Positions 34,764-44,738 of a stretch of DNA of 64,000 bases are shown piece after piece. Under the pieces are notes generated by a model, which made no database searches, was not told where the DNA came from, and was given only the letters and a program-made list of their open reading frames with translations. Each line of letters opens with the position of its first letter. The stretch's first letter is position 1. The DNA is taken from the NCBI RefSeq assembly GCF_900112245.1, contig NZ_FOYX01000003.1:248001-312000 (forward strand), written 5' to 3'. The DNA is from Maribacter stanieri. Its GTDB lineage: Bacteria; Bacteroidota; Bacteroidia; Flavobacteriales; Flavobacteriaceae. Both the position numbers and the translations under genes were made by a program.

Positions 34764-36095
34764 ATGATAAAAGCTAAAATTCATGAAAGAGAAAAAGAAA
34801 GACTTGCTCTTCTTCAATCTTATTCTATTTTAGATACGCTGCCAGAAAAGGATTATGATAATCTTACCAAGCTTGCAGCAGAAATTTGCCAAACGCCTAT
34901 TTCATTAATTACATTACTTGACGATAAAAGACAGTGGTTTAAATCTCATTACGGTTTAGAGGTTTCAGAAACACCAATAGAAGATGCTTTTTGTGCTCAT
35001 GCTATAACTGGGAATGATCCTATTTTTATCACAAAAGATGCTCGAGAAGACAATCGTTTTCATAAAAATCCTTTAGTGACCGGTGAACCCAATATTGTTT
35101 TCTATGCAGGTATTCCTTTAAAAAATGCAAATGGGTTGCCATTAGGTACATTGTGTGTCATAGATGATAAACCCAGAACATTAACAGAGAGTCAGAAAGA
35201 GTCTCTTAATGTTTTATCTGAACAGGTAATTAATTTACTGGAACTCAGAAAAAACAAATTAGAATTAGAGCGGGCCCATAAAAAATTGAAAAAGTTCTCT
35301 AAAAAATTAGAGCGAAAGGTTTTTCAACGTACCAATCAGTTAGAGATAAAGACAATCAAGTTAGAATTGATTAATAATGATTTAGAGTCATTTAACCATA
35401 TCTGTAGTCATGATTTGCAAGAACCGTTGCGAAAGATTCAAATGTTTATCTCTCAAGTAAGTGATACTGAATTTGATAATTTATCTGAAGAAGGTAAACA
35501 TAAATTAGAACGCATAGATTTATCTGCGGCACGAATGCGTAATCTTATCCAAGACCTTTTAGCCTACGGTTCTACAGAAACTATTGACAATAGTTTAACT
35601 ACGGTTTCCTTAAAAAAACTTGTTGATGAAGTTAAAGATGTTTTAAGCGAAGAATTAAAAGAGCACAAAACAGTACTTAGGGTTCAAAAGGATTGTGAGA
35701 TTACGGTTAGACCTATTCAATTTAAACAGTTGTTGTTTAACCTATTTACGAATGCTATTAAATTCTCTAAAAGAGAAGACAAACCTGTTATAAAAGTTTC
35801 CGGTAAAATTGTTGAAGGGTCAGATTACCCTGAGCTTGAATTGGCTGAAGAAAAACGGTATTCTCGTATTCTGGTCTCCGATAACGGTATTGGTTTTGAT
35901 CAGAAATATGAAAGAAAAGTATTTGAAATATTTCAACGTTTGCATAGCGATGAAGAGTACCAAGGTACAGGTATTGGACTAGCCATTGTAAAAAGAATCA
36001 TAACCACCCATAACGGACAAATTAGAGTAGAGAGTTCACTTGGTAATGGTGCTACTTTTGAAATTTTTATTCCCCTTGCAGATCAAGCGATTTAA
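34764..36095 (+). CDS. GAF-domain sensor histidine kinase
   Basis: This 443-residue soluble kinase has an N-terminal GAF domain (about 20-160, with the GLEVSETPIEDAFCAH and GTLCVIDD motifs typical of GAF kinases). A coiled coil follows (about 160-210), then HisKA with His216 in CSHDLQEPLRK, and HATPase_c with N-box NLFTNAIKFSK, G1 DNGIGFD and G2 GTGIGLAI. There is no membrane segment, so it senses a cytosolic ligand or redox state. No response regulator is adjacent. Its 3' end overlaps the convergent adenosine deaminase gene by 29 bases. Confidence 0.9.
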   Translation: MIKAKIHEREKERLALLQSYSILDTLPEKDYDNLTKLAAEICQTPISLITLLDDKRQWFKSHYGLEVSETPIEDAFCAHAITGNDPIFITKDAREDNRFHKNPLVTGEPNIVFYAGIPLKNANGLPLGTLCVIDDKPRTLTESQKESLNVLSEQVINLLELRKNKLELERAHKKLKKFSKKLERKVFQRTNQLEIKTIKLELINNDLESFNHICSHDLQEPLRKIQMFISQVSDTEFDNLSEEGKHKLERIDLSAARMRNLIQDLLAYGSTETIDNSLTTVSLKKLVDEVKDVLSEELKEHKTVLRVQKDCEITVRPIQFKQLLFNLFTNAIKFSKREDKPVIKVSGKIVEGSDYPELELAEEKRYSRILVSDNGIGFDQKYERKVFEIFQRLHSDEEYQGTGIGLAIVKRIITTHNGQIRVESSLGNGATFEIFIPLADQAI

Positions 36096-37101
36096 AATAT
36101 TCTATTACGTCCCCAATATGTTTTTTCTTAGACGATTCACTCAGCCAGCTTGCTTCAAAACCATTAATGGCTAGTTGTTGTATTTGCTCTAAAGTTAAAT
36201 TCAAAGCTTTAGCGGTCTCATAATAGTTTTCATTCATATAGCCTCCAAAATATGCGGGATCGTCAGAATGTATGGTTGCCATAATTCCTTGATCAAGCAT
36301 TTTTGCTACAGGATGTTCGTTCATGTGCTGTATCACCTTTAAGGCTACATTACTTGTAGGGCACAGGGTTAAAGCAATTTTCTCGTCAACCAATCTTTTA
36401 ACTAAAGCTTCATCTGTTAAACAGCGGTTTCCGTGATCTATGCGTTCTACTTTTAAAATATCTAATGCTTCCCAAATATATTCTGACGGACCTTCTTCTC
36501 CTGCGTGAGCCACTAATTTATACCCTTGTGCTGCAGATGCCTTAAACACTTTTTCAAATTTACTTGGCGGATTTCCCATTTCTGAAGAATCTAAACCTAC
36601 TCCATCTATAATATCTTTATATGGTAGTGAAGCTTCTAAGGTCTCAAAAGCGGCCTCTTCGCTTAAGTGTCTTAAGTAGCTCATAATAAGCTTAAAGGAA
36701 ATATTTAACACACTTTTTCCTTTTTCTAAAGCGCGATAAATTCCCTTAATGACTACATCAAATGATACTCCTCTATCCGTATGAGTCTGTGGATCAAAAA
36801 ATACTTCTACATGCACAACATTCTGGCTATGAACTTTTGTTAAGTATGCCCAGGTTAAATCAAAGAAATCTTGCTCATGTAATAACACTTGAGCACCAGC
36901 ATAATAAATGTCCAAAAATTCTTGTAGGTTATTGAACTTATAAGCTTGTTTTACAGATTCAATAGAATCATAGGGTAAAGTAATTTTGTTTCTCTTAGCA
37001 ATTTCAAACATCAATTCTGGTTCAAAACTACCCTCTAAATGCAAATGGAGTTCTGCTTTAGGGATACCTTGAATAATCTTTAGAAGTTCAGTTGATTGCA
37101 T
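36067..37101 (-). CDS. add: Adenosine deaminase
   Basis: This 344-residue zinc enzyme converts adenosine to inosine in purine salvage. The first metal motif is HLHLEGS, followed by HAGEEGPS (zinc histidine and catalytic glutamate) and ERIDHG. The late zinc aspartate is in SDDPAYFGG. These motifs and the length fit adenosine deaminase; an adenine deaminase role is less likely but cannot be excluded. It overlaps the kinase gene at its 3' end. Confidence 0.9.
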   Translation of the reverse strand: MQSTELLKIIQGIPKAELHLHLEGSFEPELMFEIAKRNKITLPYDSIESVKQAYKFNNLQEFLDIYYAGAQVLLHEQDFFDLTWAYLTKVHSQNVVHVEVFFDPQTHTDRGVSFDVVIKGIYRALEKGKSVLNISFKLIMSYLRHLSEEAAFETLEASLPYKDIIDGVGLDSSEMGNPPSKFEKVFKASAAQGYKLVAHAGEEGPSEYIWEALDILKVERIDHGNRCLTDEALVKRLVDEKIALTLCPTSNVALKVIQHMNEHPVAKMLDQGIMATIHSDDPAYFGGYMNENYYETAKALNLTLEQIQQLAINGFEASWLSESSKKKHIGDVIEYFKSLDLQGE

Positions 37102-37226
37102 ATAATATGTTTTGATAAAAGTTATTCTATTTTTTATTTTAGGACTTTGTAAATCTAAATAAAAAATAAGCCAAATACGTTTGGTTTAAAATTCGTAATT
37201 ATATCAGTAGAAGAATATAAGTATCC

Positions 37227-37610
37227 TTACAATACATACTTATTAAATATGTCTTCTAGTTCTTTTTCTGGATTGGTACTTATGCCTGATCGTGTTGTTG
37301 AGCTTTGTATAACCGTACTTCTACAAGCAGTCAACCATCCAAAACGATCAGATAAATCTAATTTACCTATAGGTCCGCCTTCAGCATTTCCTTCGCAAAT
37401 CAGTTTCCAAGCTTTTAAATATTCATTCAAAATTTCGTATTCTATTTCTGGAGTAAAAGCATTTAGTTTGGCTTTGTCAATATGATATTTGATGTCTAAA
37501 AACTTGGTTCGTTTACAGAATAAAATCACACCTACATTAAAGAATTCTTCTCTTTCTACTTTAGGTACAATTTTTACTATCGCAAATTTGAATGTATGTC
37601 TATTTTGCAT
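37227..37610 (-). CDS. DUF3037 domain protein, partner of HipA-like kinase
   Basis: This 127-residue protein matches DUF3037, whose members begin with a conserved strand like FKFAIVKIVPKVEREEFFNVGVILF. Its function is unknown. The start overlaps the end of the HipA-like kinase gene by 11 bases, so the two are translationally coupled. Such a pair recurs in other genomes. It may be a regulator or substrate-recognition partner of the kinase. Confidence 0.82.
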   Translation of the reverse strand: MQNRHTFKFAIVKIVPKVEREEFFNVGVILFCKRTKFLDIKYHIDKAKLNAFTPEIEYEILNEYLKAWKLICEGNAEGGPIGKLDLSDRFGWLTACRSTVIQSSTTRSGISTNPEKELEDIFNKYVL

Positions 37611-38379
37611 CTTCAGCTTCTTTAACTAATACATCGATCATTAATAGCTTAGCGGTTATAAATTGAATATAGGCTGCTCTTTTTGCATCGGCACCCAAAC
37701 TATCAGATTCACTTGTCAACCAATCTTCAGGAATTTTAGATACAATTTCTGTTACTTTTTCAAGGGTTATGAATTTTTGAATTTCAATAGCCGCATCGGG
37801 TAGGGTAGTTGCTTGTTGCAATAGTACATGGTCTTTTATAAATGGAAACGTTCTTGTTAAGTGACTTTCCCAAGTATCCCAATTATGATGAAAATAAAAG
37901 CTTGCTCCGTTATCGATAACCCATAGTTCATTATGCCAGTACAAGAGATTGGCATTTTTAGCAGTACGATCTATATTACTTATTAAACTGTCTAAAACCA
38001 CAACCTTTGAAGCGGTCATGGGATCAGCTTTAGAAATTAAGGGATCAAATGTAATGGCGCCCGATAGAAAATGTAAACCCAGATTAAGCCCAACACTAAA
38101 TTTCAATAAATCTTGAATTTCTTCATCAGGTTCGGTCTGTCTAAAAGAATCTTCTAAATTCATAAAGACCAATTCAGGTACTTTTAAACCAATGGCACGT
38201 GCCAATTCTCCACCAATAAATTCAGAGATGAGCGATTTTTTTCCTTGTCCCGATCCTCTAAATTTCAGTACGTATAAAAAATCATCATCTGCTTTAACGA
38301 TGGCAGGCATAGAACCACCTTCTCGTAAAGGCTGTAAATATTGAACAACATCTACTGTTCTAATATCAATTGTATTCAT
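37600..38379 (-). CDS. HipA-like serine/threonine kinase
   Basis: This 259-residue protein resembles the stand-alone HipA-like kinase domain. A lysine for ATP is in FLYVLKFRG (Lys39). The catalytic loop is NIDRTAKNANLL (Asp137, Asn142), and the metal-binding DNG is in VIDNGASF (Asp156). It is shorter than HipA toxins because the N-subdomain 1 is missing. No HipB-like antitoxin is adjacent; instead DUF3037 overlaps its 3' end. The target is unknown. Confidence 0.85.
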   Translation of the reverse strand: MNTIDIRTVDVVQYLQPLREGGSMPAIVKADDDFLYVLKFRGSGQGKKSLISEFIGGELARAIGLKVPELVFMNLEDSFRQTEPDEEIQDLLKFSVGLNLGLHFLSGAITFDPLISKADPMTASKVVVLDSLISNIDRTAKNANLLYWHNELWVIDNGASFYFHHNWDTWESHLTRTFPFIKDHVLLQQATTLPDAAIEIQKFITLEKVTEIVSKIPEDWLTSESDSLGADAKRAAYIQFITAKLLMIDVLVKEAEDAK

Positions 38380-38423
38380 AATGCTAAGATAGAATTTGTA
38401 TTCTTATCAAAGCGTATGTGTAC

Positions 38424-38759
38424 TTAAATGACATCTGCAATTTCCTCTAGGAAATAATGTGTTGCCCCAATTATTATGGCTAATCCGATAATTACAGACA
38501 AACGAATTAGAGTTGCTTTACTGTGGTCTTGTAGTTTTTTATTTAGATATAATATATCTAATAAAATAAAGGCAAAGGCAATGATAGCGCCAATTATAGC
38601 ACCAACATACCACAACACAAAATCATGAATACTATTTAAAAATGTAATTCCACTGCTGTCAGATGTAGAAGCTGGTCCAAGTACTATACGCATATGTAAA
38701 AAGCCTAAGAGGATTGCAACAATAATCCAACCAAGGTAATTTAGTATTCGTTTAGTCAT
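38424..38759 (-). CDS. Small membrane protein, unknown function
   Basis: This 111-residue protein has three hydrophobic segments (about 8-26, 50-72 and 83-103) and a short charged loop before the third. No family is recognised. It follows the lipoprotein gene (38777) by 17 bases on the same strand, so they are probably co-transcribed. Confidence 0.6.
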   Translation of the reverse strand: MTKRILNYLGWIIVAILLGFLHMRIVLGPASTSDSSGITFLNSIHDFVLWYVGAIIGAIIAFAFILLDILYLNKKLQDHSKATLIRLSVIIGLAIIIGATHYFLEEIADVI

Positions 38760-38776
38760 ATTAAATTGCTTTGTTA

Positions 38777-39454
38777 TTACTCTTCTTTATTTTCCAGCGG
38801 AGAAATCATAATATGAGCTCTGTGCGTACCAGGATTCATGATCCAAGGGTGATTGGGTGCGGACGGAGTTTCGGGCAATCCAATAGATGCTGAAGTTGCA
38901 AATGGCGTGTATATAACATAACGTAGCTTTGCGCCATCTACTTTAGAGGTCTCAGGGCCGTAACTTGTATTAGGGCCATAATAAATATGCAATGCAGAAC
39001 CTTGAGTGATTTTTATTTTACCAGATTTAACTTCTGCTTCACGAATAGCAAATATTTCATCTGCCGATTTTCCTTCTGCTCTTAAAGCTCTTCCTCTAGC
39101 CATAAAAGGTTCTAAGTCTTTATGATAACAAGCAGCATTAAAACCATCTTTTTTAGGGTCATCTGCAAGTACAATATATTCACTATCTCCTTCTTTTAAA
39201 GTGACAAATTCACCAGCCATATTATAACCTATGACTTTACTTGTTGCCCTACTTTCTGCGGGAGCAGCCATTAATGCAGTAGCAATAAGGTCTTCATCTG
39301 TTTCTATAGGCTTTAATTGCTTGTCAATTTTTGAAACAACTTCTTTCGATTTTTCATTTTCAACGTTTTCTGTTGAAGCTGATTTTGATTTATCTGATGT
39401 ATTGCAAGAAATTAGTAATCCGCCAAAAATTAATGCTGAGAGTAGTTTTTTCAT
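38777..39454 (-). CDS. Lipoprotein, unknown function
   Basis: This 225-residue protein has a lipoprotein signal ending in LLISCN, with the acylated Cys near residue 17. A polar Ser/Glu/Lys linker follows, then a mature domain of about 160 residues. It contains AACYHKDLEPFMARGRAL and the terminal NHPWIMNPGTHRAHIMISP, rich in His and Trp, which might bind a metal. No family is recognised. It lies upstream of a small membrane protein gene. Confidence 0.7.
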   Translation of the reverse strand: MKKLLSALIFGGLLISCNTSDKSKSASTENVENEKSKEVVSKIDKQLKPIETDEDLIATALMAAPAESRATSKVIGYNMAGEFVTLKEGDSEYIVLADDPKKDGFNAACYHKDLEPFMARGRALRAEGKSADEIFAIREAEVKSGKIKITQGSALHIYYGPNTSYGPETSKVDGAKLRYVIYTPFATSASIGLPETPSAPNHPWIMNPGTHRAHIMISPLENKEE

Positions 39455-39565
39455 GAGTTCTGGTTTTATGTGCTAATTAGAGAAAATTAAGGTTTGCTTA
39501 ATCCCATTAAAAATACATAAACCATTTATAAAAGACTGGTAATTTGATTGATAACTATACGGACA

Positions 39566-40303
39566 TTATAAATTACGTTGATTGTATTTTCTCTTGGTAC
39601 GTATTAATTTATATTTAAAATCATCATAGAATAAACTTACCAGTAAAATAGCTGCAGCTAGAATTAATGTGTGTAATTTAAAATTGAGATTTACATAGAT
39701 TATACCCCCTATGATTCCTCCGAGAAAGAAGAAGCAAATAATATATAAACGGAGCTTAATATTAGACTTTAATTTATCTCTATTTGGATGTCTTTTTGGG
39801 AAAAATAATTGAGATAGTTCAATGCCCAAATCTGTAAATAATCCTGTAAGGTGAGTAGTTCTTACTACGGCATTAGAAATTTTAGTCACAAAAGAATTCT
39901 GAAGTCCCATGGCAAATAATAGAGCACATACAATTATATCAGAATAGTTTATTTCCACCAGAGCACCAATGATAGCAATAGTTATTAGAACAAGACATTC
40001 AATGATTGTAGGTAGCACAAAAACATTCATTTTTTTATTTTCTTTATATTTTTCAATTAGAAAACTGGATAGAAATGAACCAAATAGAAATGAAATAATA
40101 TATAGAAAGTAAATTGTTCCTTTCCAAAATTCGAAATTGAATACATCGCTCATAAACAACGCAAAATGTCCAGTGACATTAGTAGTTAGCTGGTTGTAAG
40201 CCAAAAAGCCTGTAACATTTACAATACCCGCAACAAAAGATAAAATGGTGGCAATTTGCAGATTGTGTTTTAATTTTCTGCTTTTGCCTTGATGTCTGAA
40301 CAT
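39566..40303 (-). CDS. YoaK/DUF1275 family membrane protein
   Basis: This 245-residue protein has about six membrane helices with the DUF1275 layout. The first helix has AGIVNVTGFLAYNQLTTNVTGHF, close to the family signature. A second conserved piece is AMGLQNSFVTKISNAVVRTTHLTG. The substrate is unknown. Length and order are normal. It stands alone. Confidence 0.85.
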   Translation of the reverse strand: MFRHQGKSRKLKHNLQIATILSFVAGIVNVTGFLAYNQLTTNVTGHFALFMSDVFNFEFWKGTIYFLYIISFLFGSFLSSFLIEKYKENKKMNVFVLPTIIECLVLITIAIIGALVEINYSDIIVCALLFAMGLQNSFVTKISNAVVRTTHLTGLFTDLGIELSQLFFPKRHPNRDKLKSNIKLRLYIICFFFLGGIIGGIIYVNLNFKLHTLILAAAILLVSLFYDDFKYKLIRTKRKYNQRNL

Positions 40304-40594
40304 TATATTTTTAATTAATTAACTACCAAAAAAATATGCTTGGCAATCCTACTATTTTATGTTTAGCGTTTTGAAAAAGGAGTACTTTTCATGTTTAGTT
40401 TATTCAATACATAAATACTAAGACTATGTATAGAAGGGCAGTAAAAAATAGTATTCTACAAAGTTAATATTGTTTGTCTATTTGGTTTAGTTAATCTGCA
40501 ATAATTCAGAATAAATATTATCTAATTACTTGTTTTAGTAATGTATTTTCTATTCAAGTTATCTGTAGTGGATTTAAGAGAATAAACTGTTTAT

Positions 40595-40783
40595 TTAATC
40601 TTTAGAAACAATTAAGATTATTAACCAAATGCATGCTACAATTGATAGTAGAAATCCAAATAAGTATATGGCTGTATTAATTGGATGTCCCAACTTTGTG
40701 GTAAAGCCAATACCGGCTAAAAAACAACCATAAATTATTAGTATTAGAGATACAATAATTTTAGACTTCTTATTCAATTTCAA
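40595..40783 (-). CDS. Small two-helix membrane protein
   Basis: This 62-residue protein has a basic N-terminus and two hydrophobic helices with a Gly/Pro loop. The reading frame is clean and the amino-acid use fits a membrane protein, but there is no homologue I know. It has no close operon partner. Confidence 0.5.
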   Translation of the reverse strand: MKLNKKSKIIVSLILIIYGCFLAGIGFTTKLGHPINTAIYLFGFLLSIVACIWLIILIVSKD

Positions 40784-40820
40784 AATACTTTGTATCGTAG
40801 AAATAATGAGCTGATTTTGT

Positions 40821-41258
40821 TTATTCCTTATTTTTTTTATTGATTTTCATTTCAATAGATGCAGATGTATTTGCGTAATTATCCGATAGAATTAAGAGTG
40901 TGTAGTTTTCAAGGTCAATAGTGAAATTATCATTTTGCTTAATCTCCGAGCTATAAAAATTAAAGGTGTTTTTGTTGCCTTTGATATCAACTTGTAAAGT
41001 ATATTGAACATCAGAATAATGGTCTCTATTCTCATATTCTGGCAGGGCATCATAACCCCATTCCTTCATAAAATCTAACAATTCAATTTTTACATTTTCT
41101 TCATTGGTTCCAATTGTAAAACTTTTTTTGGTAGAGGATAAGGTAAAAGTATCCCCAAAGGGTGTCTCTATGTTTTCCATGTTCTCTTGTGCATTAATAT
41201 GTCCCTGCATTAATGAAAATACCATGAACAGAACTGTGTTAATTATTTTAAATTTCAT
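40821..41258 (-). CDS. Secreted protein, unknown function
   Basis: This 145-residue protein has a signal peptide ending NAQ, followed by a beta-rich domain with acidic loops and a basic tail (KINKKNKE). No family is recognised. It is upstream of the small two-helix protein on the same strand with a gap of 37 bases. Confidence 0.6.
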   Translation of the reverse strand: MKFKIINTVLFMVFSLMQGHINAQENMENIETPFGDTFTLSSTKKSFTIGTNEENVKIELLDFMKEWGYDALPEYENRDHYSDVQYTLQVDIKGNKNTFNFYSSEIKQNDNFTIDLENYTLLILSDNYANTSASIEMKINKKNKE

Positions 41259-41327
41259 TTTTCAGAATTTCAATATGTCGTTTTAACCGATTTATTTCTA
41301 AACTATTAGGCGAACAGAGAGTTGTTT

Positions 41328-42563
41328 TTATCCTTTGCTAGGTATTGATTTTTTACTTTTTAGTTTGTGCTGTACAATTAACCATAAATAGTTAAAAAAG
41401 ACAGTCCATGGACTAAGATTAGGATTCGGTTTTTTACCTTGTCCTAGATGTTTTATTTGAGATTCATACCAAATAATATTCATCATACCATCAATTGCTT
41501 TTACTCCTGACTTTTTAATGGTTGTTACAAAATCTAATCGACTTTCGTTTAGTATTTCATTTGCTATATTAGGGTATACTGCAAAAGGTCTGGCAATTCC
41601 AATAATATCTAATTGATTAGAAGCAACAGCATCTTTCATTACCGAAGTTGTACGAAAACCTCCTGTTAACATTAAGGGAGTGGTTGTTATCTTTCTAACC
41701 TTTTCAATATAATCAATAAAATACGCTTCTCTTTTTAATGTACTTTCTTTACGCTTCCCCATCATAGCTGGAGCTTCGTAGGTTCCGCCAGATATTTCTA
41801 TTAAATCTATTCCTTCCTTTGAAAGTATTTTTACAACCTCCATAGATTCTTCTTCCGAAAACCCTCCTTTTTGAAAATCTGTTGAGTTTAATTTAATTCC
41901 GATAGGAAAATCATCTCCAACGTATGCTCTTATTTTTCTATAAACTTCAACAACAAACCTAGCTCTATTTTCTAGGGACCCTCCCCATTTATCTTCTCTA
42001 ATGTTTGTGTAAGGCGATAAAAACTGACTCACCAAATAACCATGTGCGCCGTGAATCTGAACTCCTGAAAAACCAGCTTCTTTTAAGATGATAGAAGTAT
42101 TAGCGAAGGCTTCAATAATGTCTAAAATTTCCTTTTCGGTTAAAACCTCAGGCACTTTTTTTGTAGCATTTTTTCTTCCTCCAGACTTCAAAGGAATAGC
42201 AGAAGGTGCTTTTAAATTGCTATTGATCAGCTCCATAGCCTGCCTGCCAGGATGATTTATTTGAGCCCATAATTGTGTATTGGTACCATCTACGCTCTGT
42301 GCCCATTCCTTAAGAAGATTAAGATTTTGTCTATCTTCAACAACTACATTTCTTGGTTCACCAATAGCATTTGAATCTATCATGATATTACCGGTAATTA
42401 ATAATCCGGCTCCACCTTTAGACCATACTTTATATGCATTAATAAGAGTAGGGGTTGGCTCATGATATTTATTCGATAAATTTTCACTCATTGCAGATTT
42501 AGCAATTCTATTACTTAGAATTACGCCACTGGGTAATATCATTTTGTCCTGTAATGCATTCAT
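41328..42563 (-). CDS. Old Yellow Enzyme family NADH:flavin oxidoreductase
   Basis: This 411-residue TIM-barrel FMN enzyme reduces activated C=C bonds with NAD(P)H. Motifs are QINHPGRQ, the IHGAHGYLVSQFLSP segment with the two His that bind the substrate oxygen, and KLNSTDF. The C-terminal part lacks the Fe-S and FAD domains of the larger 2,4-dienoyl-CoA reductase type, so it is a single-domain enzyme. Its natural substrate is unknown. Confidence 0.88.
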   Translation of the reverse strand: MNALQDKMILPSGVILSNRIAKSAMSENLSNKYHEPTPTLINAYKVWSKGGAGLLITGNIMIDSNAIGEPRNVVVEDRQNLNLLKEWAQSVDGTNTQLWAQINHPGRQAMELINSNLKAPSAIPLKSGGRKNATKKVPEVLTEKEILDIIEAFANTSIILKEAGFSGVQIHGAHGYLVSQFLSPYTNIREDKWGGSLENRARFVVEVYRKIRAYVGDDFPIGIKLNSTDFQKGGFSEEESMEVVKILSKEGIDLIEISGGTYEAPAMMGKRKESTLKREAYFIDYIEKVRKITTTPLMLTGGFRTTSVMKDAVASNQLDIIGIARPFAVYPNIANEILNESRLDFVTTIKKSGVKAIDGMMNIIWYESQIKHLGQGKKPNPNLSPWTVFFNYLWLIVQHKLKSKKSIPSKG

Positions 42564-42734
42564 AAAATTTGTTGTAAAAGTTTTTAGATAAAATGATATC
42601 TATTAAAAGATGGTTTTGCATAATGTGTACACAAAGAAATCTTTAGTTTATGCTTCACTACGAAACTAAGACTTTGTGTTATTAAATAGCTTTAAAGTTT
42701 GCATTTCATTGAGGTTACCTATAATACTCCTGAT

Positions 42735-43202
42735 TTATTTTAAAATAATATCATCTTTCGTTTCAAATTGCCCGTCTTTTCCGGCAGATTTAATGGAAAA
42801 GCCAATGCCATTGTTTTGATGAGTGTATTTGTATGGTCTGTCCCAAGCATCTGTGTTCCAACCTTGACGCTGTGGATTATTGCCAATTATTTCATTTAGT
42901 TCGGTAGGGTAGTGGTCGTACTTTATTTTCCACTTTTCTATCCAATCGGTGATTTCTATTAATTCTTTTTTTGTTTTTTCAGGATAAATAGAAGTGTGCT
43001 GATAAATAATAAAGGCAATAACACCAATGCTTACAGTGAATATTAAACAAATAGTTATGATTACACTAGGTTGTAATAGATACTTTTGAAAAGGTCTTTT
43101 TTTACCATCTTCTTTTTCAATTAAACTAATGCGCTTTTTGTGCTTATAATCTTCATGAATGAGTCCAAATTCAGCTAATGTTGATAGTATTATTTCTATC
43201 AT
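42735..43202 (-). CDS. Membrane protein with a GspG-like (pseudopilin) C-terminal domain
   Basis: This 155-residue protein has one membrane helix (about 47-69). The C-terminal ~60 residues (YPTELNEIIGN, then DAWDRPYKYTHQ and AGKDGQFETKDDI) resemble the GspG C-terminal domain of type II secretion pseudopilins, including the calcium-loop-like acidic tail. It lacks the N-terminal prepilin Phe-Thr-Leu-Glu motif. No secretion genes are nearby, so it is probably a domain reused outside secretion. Its function is unknown. Confidence 0.6.
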   Translation of the reverse strand: MIEIILSTLAEFGLIHEDYKHKKRISLIEKEDGKKRPFQKYLLQPSVIITICLIFTVSIGVIAFIIYQHTSIYPEKTKKELIEITDWIEKWKIKYDHYPTELNEIIGNNPQRQGWNTDAWDRPYKYTHQNNGIGFSIKSAGKDGQFETKDDIILK

Positions 43203-43236
43203 TGAATTATTTCAGATTTGGTTTACCCTATCGGTT

Positions 43237-44514
43237 TTATTTCTTTTCTGCCTTCTTATAAATCCATTCAACAATAAAGCAAAATACTATAATAGCTAGT
43301 GATATAATTACACCGACAAAATTTGAAGTGTACTGTTGATTAATTAAGATTACTGTAGCAACCATACATAAAACAAAACCTATTATTGGAATTGTTTTAT
43401 TGCTTCCTGTTTCTTTAGATAATCGATAACCAACTAAATTAACAACGGCAAAAATCAGTAAAAAGCCAACACTACCTGCTGTTGATATGCTTTCTAATTG
43501 AAGAACGTTTACCAAAATTAATGTAGCAATTGCCGTAATTAATAATCCTATGGGCTGATTCCAAAGTTTTGCCAAAAAGTGATGTGGTAATTCATCGTCT
43601 TGTGCTATTTCATAATTCACCTTACTTCCACCGTAAAGAGAGGCATTAATTGCAGAAAAAGTGGAAATTAGGGCAGCGACTGTAATTATAGAAAATCCTA
43701 TTTTTCCTAGCATTGGTTTTGCCGCCTCTGCTAATACATAATCTTGTGCAGTTGCAATTTTTGAAAAAGGGAGTGAACCTACCGTTACAAAAGCGATTAC
43801 GATGTATAACACAATAACGAAAATTACAGAATAGTAATAGGCTCTTGGTATATTTTTTTCAGGATTTATAATATCTGGTGCTGCATTTGCAATGAGTTCA
43901 AAACCTTCATAAGCGACGAAAATAACCATGCCCCCAGCAAATAATTTGATAGGAGCTTCCCATTGAGAAACTGCTAATTGAGCCACGTTGGGGTTTCCAA
44001 TTAAACCATAAGCACCAATAAAAATGAAGGAAATAAGAATTACCAATTTAATAATTACTGCGTAAGATTCTATTTTGCCTACAACGGCAATGCTATAGTA
44101 ATTAATTGCTGTTGCTAAAACAATAATTGCGCTTGCATAAATATGAGAATCAATTACTTTGTCTTGTGTTAGCTCTAATAAATTTGGAGCATAAGACCCA
44201 AATGCCGAAGCATAAAGAGAAAGCATGATGATATAACTAATCCATAAAAGATTATTAATGGCACCGCTAAAGACTGTTTTTCCGAAACCCTGATTAATAA
44301 ATTTAACCGTACCTCCTCTGTCCGGATATTTCTTTGATAGCTTAACATAGCTGTAAGATGTTATTAATGCTAGAATACCGGCAAATAGAAAAGCGATTGG
44401 TGTTCCACCTTTTGCTAAGGATACAGCAAGACCAAGGACAGCAAAAATACCACCGCCAACCATACCCCCAATTCCTATGGAAATAGCTTCTTTTAAACCT
44501 ATTTTTTTATTCAT
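43237..44514 (-). CDS. APC family amino-acid permease
   Basis: This 425-residue protein has about 12 membrane helices with the conserved GIGGMVGGGIFAVLG near residue 15, the TM1 motif of the APC superfamily. It probably imports amino acids or polyamines by proton coupling. Substrate is unknown. It ends 35 bases before the start of the GspG-like gene, in the same direction; joint function is doubtful. Confidence 0.88.
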   Translation of the reverse strand: MNKKIGLKEAISIGIGGMVGGGIFAVLGLAVSLAKGGTPIAFLFAGILALITSYSYVKLSKKYPDRGGTVKFINQGFGKTVFSGAINNLLWISYIIMLSLYASAFGSYAPNLLELTQDKVIDSHIYASAIIVLATAINYYSIAVVGKIESYAVIIKLVILISFIFIGAYGLIGNPNVAQLAVSQWEAPIKLFAGGMVIFVAYEGFELIANAAPDIINPEKNIPRAYYYSVIFVIVLYIVIAFVTVGSLPFSKIATAQDYVLAEAAKPMLGKIGFSIITVAALISTFSAINASLYGGSKVNYEIAQDDELPHHFLAKLWNQPIGLLITAIATLILVNVLQLESISTAGSVGFLLIFAVVNLVGYRLSKETGSNKTIPIIGFVLCMVATVILINQQYTSNFVGVIISLAIIVFCFIVEWIYKKAEKK

Positions 44515-44738
44515 TTGATATTCAATTTTTTATGATTGAAACATAACAGCTTATGTAGTGCCATTTTTTGGATGTAAACAAAAATAGCAGAAAAGGACTA
44601 ATTCTAGAATTATGCTCTTCACTGCTATTTTATATAAATGATTTAATCCTAATCCTCGGTAAATAATTAATCTAATCAGAAGGCTGAATAACTTTTGAAG
44701 AGAATAAATAATCGTAGTAATTGAGTACTAGCACATTT

